A DNA stretch of 7,419 nucleotides from Alphaproteobacteria bacterium UBA3307 (lineage in GTDB: Bacteria; Pseudomonadota; Alphaproteobacteria; RF32; CAG-239): NCBI GenBank assembly GCA_002361365.1, contig DEST01000034.1:1-7419 (forward strand), read 5' to 3'. Positions 7,022 through 7,419 of this stretch are shown here, piece by piece (within the stretch, counting starts at the first letter, position 1; each line of letters opens with the position of its first letter). The position numbers and the translations under genes were made by a program. The notes under the pieces were generated by a model that worked only from the letters and a program-made list of their open reading frames with translations, did no database searches and was not told the origin of the DNA.

Positions 7022-7252
7022 TTATTCAAACACGATACGCATTTTTTTGCCATAGAATTCGGTAAGACGGCGAAAAGCGGTGTATTGAATAAATTTGCTG
7101 ATTTCCATTCCTTCAATTACCCGTTCCGGCAACTTGGTCTGAAAAGCTACACTCTTTAAATACATTCCGCGTTGTTTACGCAATTTCCACAGCTCATAGC
7201 CGATTTCGCGCAACGTTTCTTTATCCATAAAGCAGCAATTTTTATTTGACAT
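7022..7252 (-). CDS. Small XRE/Cro-like helix-turn-helix protein
   Basis: A 76-residue protein whose pattern fits a minimal XRE-type HTH. Helix 1 is about 12-28 (ETLREIGYELWKLRKQRG). The helix-turn-helix covers about 31-49 (LKSVAFQTK then PERVIEGME), and a C-terminal helix TAFRRLTEFYGKK (58-70) ends in MRIVFE. The spacing resembles the common LRxxRGxSLxxVAxxT arrangement, but the recognition helix is not closely conserved, so DNA binding is probable rather than certain. The ATG at 7252 is chosen because GAGGAG (7266-7261) lies 8 bases upstream; a second in-frame ATG eight codons in has no such site. No promoter is visible in 7253-7290. The gene sits directly after a structured, terminator-bearing leader, suggesting its expression is controlled there. 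Confidence 0.65.
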   Translation of the reverse strand: MSNKNCCFMDKETLREIGYELWKLRKQRGMYLKSVAFQTKLPERVIEGMEISKFIQYTAFRRLTEFYGKKMRIVFE

Positions 7253-7260
7253 TTTTTGAA

Positions 7261-7266
7261 CTCCTC
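7261..7266 (-). promoter_or_regulatory. Shine-Dalgarno of the HTH gene, complementary to its leader
   Basis: GAGGAG on the minus strand, 8 bases before the ATG at 7252. The wider site AAGAGGAGTT (7268-7259) is a perfect 10-base complement of AACTCCTCTT on the same strand at 7384-7375, and its inner 8 bases also pair with 7402-7395. Pairing would hide the ribosome site. Confidence 0.55.
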
Positions 7267-7280
7267 TTTTGCTTAAATTA

Positions 7281-7313
7281 AAACAAAAACCACCCTAAAT
7301 TCCTTTAAGGTGG
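7281..7313 (-). terminator. Intrinsic-terminator hairpin upstream of the HTH gene
   Basis: On the minus strand a 10-bp stem (arms 7313-7304 and 7299-7290), including one G-U pair, closes a GGAA tetraloop and is followed by TTTTTGTTTT (7289-7280). The plus-strand version has a C-A mismatch and no T-run. It either ends an RNA that lies to the right or works as an attenuator 15 bases before the HTH Shine-Dalgarno. Confidence 0.7.
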
Positions 7314-7419
7314 GGAGTTCGAAACTGCACACGAACAGTCCGGCGTATTCAATATATTCCGTCGGCTCCCCATTAAGAGGAGTTATTAACGTGTGAGGAG
7401 TTTCGACACTCCGCCGACG
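7314..7419 (-). ncRNA. Structured leader or small RNA, unidentified, truncated at window edge
   Basis: A 19-bp long-range stem in three blocks joins the ends: 7314-7318 with 7408-7412, 7319-7326 with 7399-7406, and 7328-7333 with 7390-7395. A one-base bulge and a small internal loop separate the blocks. Inside are two adjacent hairpins, 7340-7345/7360-7365 and 7366-7371/7377-7382, giving a three-way-junction shape. The second hairpin and the adjoining terminator pair better as minus-strand RNA (G-U), while the first pairs better as plus-strand RNA, so the strand is set mainly by the terminator. It does not match tmRNA, 6S, SRP RNA, RNase P or a riboswitch that I can recognise by eye. It could also be a dispersed palindromic repeat. 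Confidence 0.45.

Noticed and set aside
7314..7333. tRNA T-arm or tmRNA fragment suggested by TTCGAA near 7318-7323
   Set aside because: The flanking bases do not form a T-stem on either strand, and no CCA end or acceptor stem is present; the bases instead pair in the long-range stem.

Overview
The window looks like a bacterial fragment of low to moderate G+C. The ruvA-ruvB-ybgC cluster on the minus strand, and RuvB segments such as EDFQLDLIIGEGPSARSV, resemble Alphaproteobacteria. The A/T-ending codons point to an AT-rich member of that class, perhaps a gut or host-associated lineage. This assignment is inference from the protein sequences alone. The leftmost ~370 bases do not match the rest: they are more G+C-rich, use different codons and have a Firmicutes-style promoter and Shine-Dalgarno, so they probably come from another genome.

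Layout. 1-228: leader region with a consensus sigma70-type promoter, an inverted repeat over its -35 box and two small hairpins. 229-4223 (plus strand): a three-gene ABC-2 exporter operon. It encodes an ATPase, a fused GldF-like permease/GldG-like periplasmic protein, and a membrane-anchored DUF4340-type protein. The genes are separated by 7 nt and then overlap by 8 nt. The ATPase appears chimeric: residues 1 to about 45 read like a sugar-importer ATPase (RbsA/MglA type), and the rest is a GldA-like exporter ATPase, joined in frame at the Walker A motif. 4278-6443 (minus strand): ruvA, ruvB and ybgC, tightly packed and probably one transcript, converging on the ABC operon. 6579-7252 (minus strand): a small three-helix membrane protein, closed by a good intrinsic terminator, preceded by a small XRE-like helix-turn-helix protein. 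7253-7419: a structured element that ends in an intrinsic-terminator-like hairpin 15 nt before the HTH gene's Shine-Dalgarno. It runs off the right edge.

How the genes work together. The ABC genes should form one inner-membrane complex of unknown substrate, related to the GldAFG system of Bacteroidetes. RuvA and RuvB form the Holliday-junction branch-migration motor. YbgC is an acyl-CoA thioesterase usually tied to the Tol-Pal envelope cluster. The usual partners ruvC (before ruvA) and tolQ (after ybgC) are absent from these positions.

The two places most worth a second look are the chimeric Walker A junction near 361-378, which may be a real recombination or an assembly join, and the right-end leader. 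That leader has a 19-bp long-range stem, two internal hairpins, a terminator, and a 10-nt perfect complement to the HTH gene's Shine-Dalgarno.
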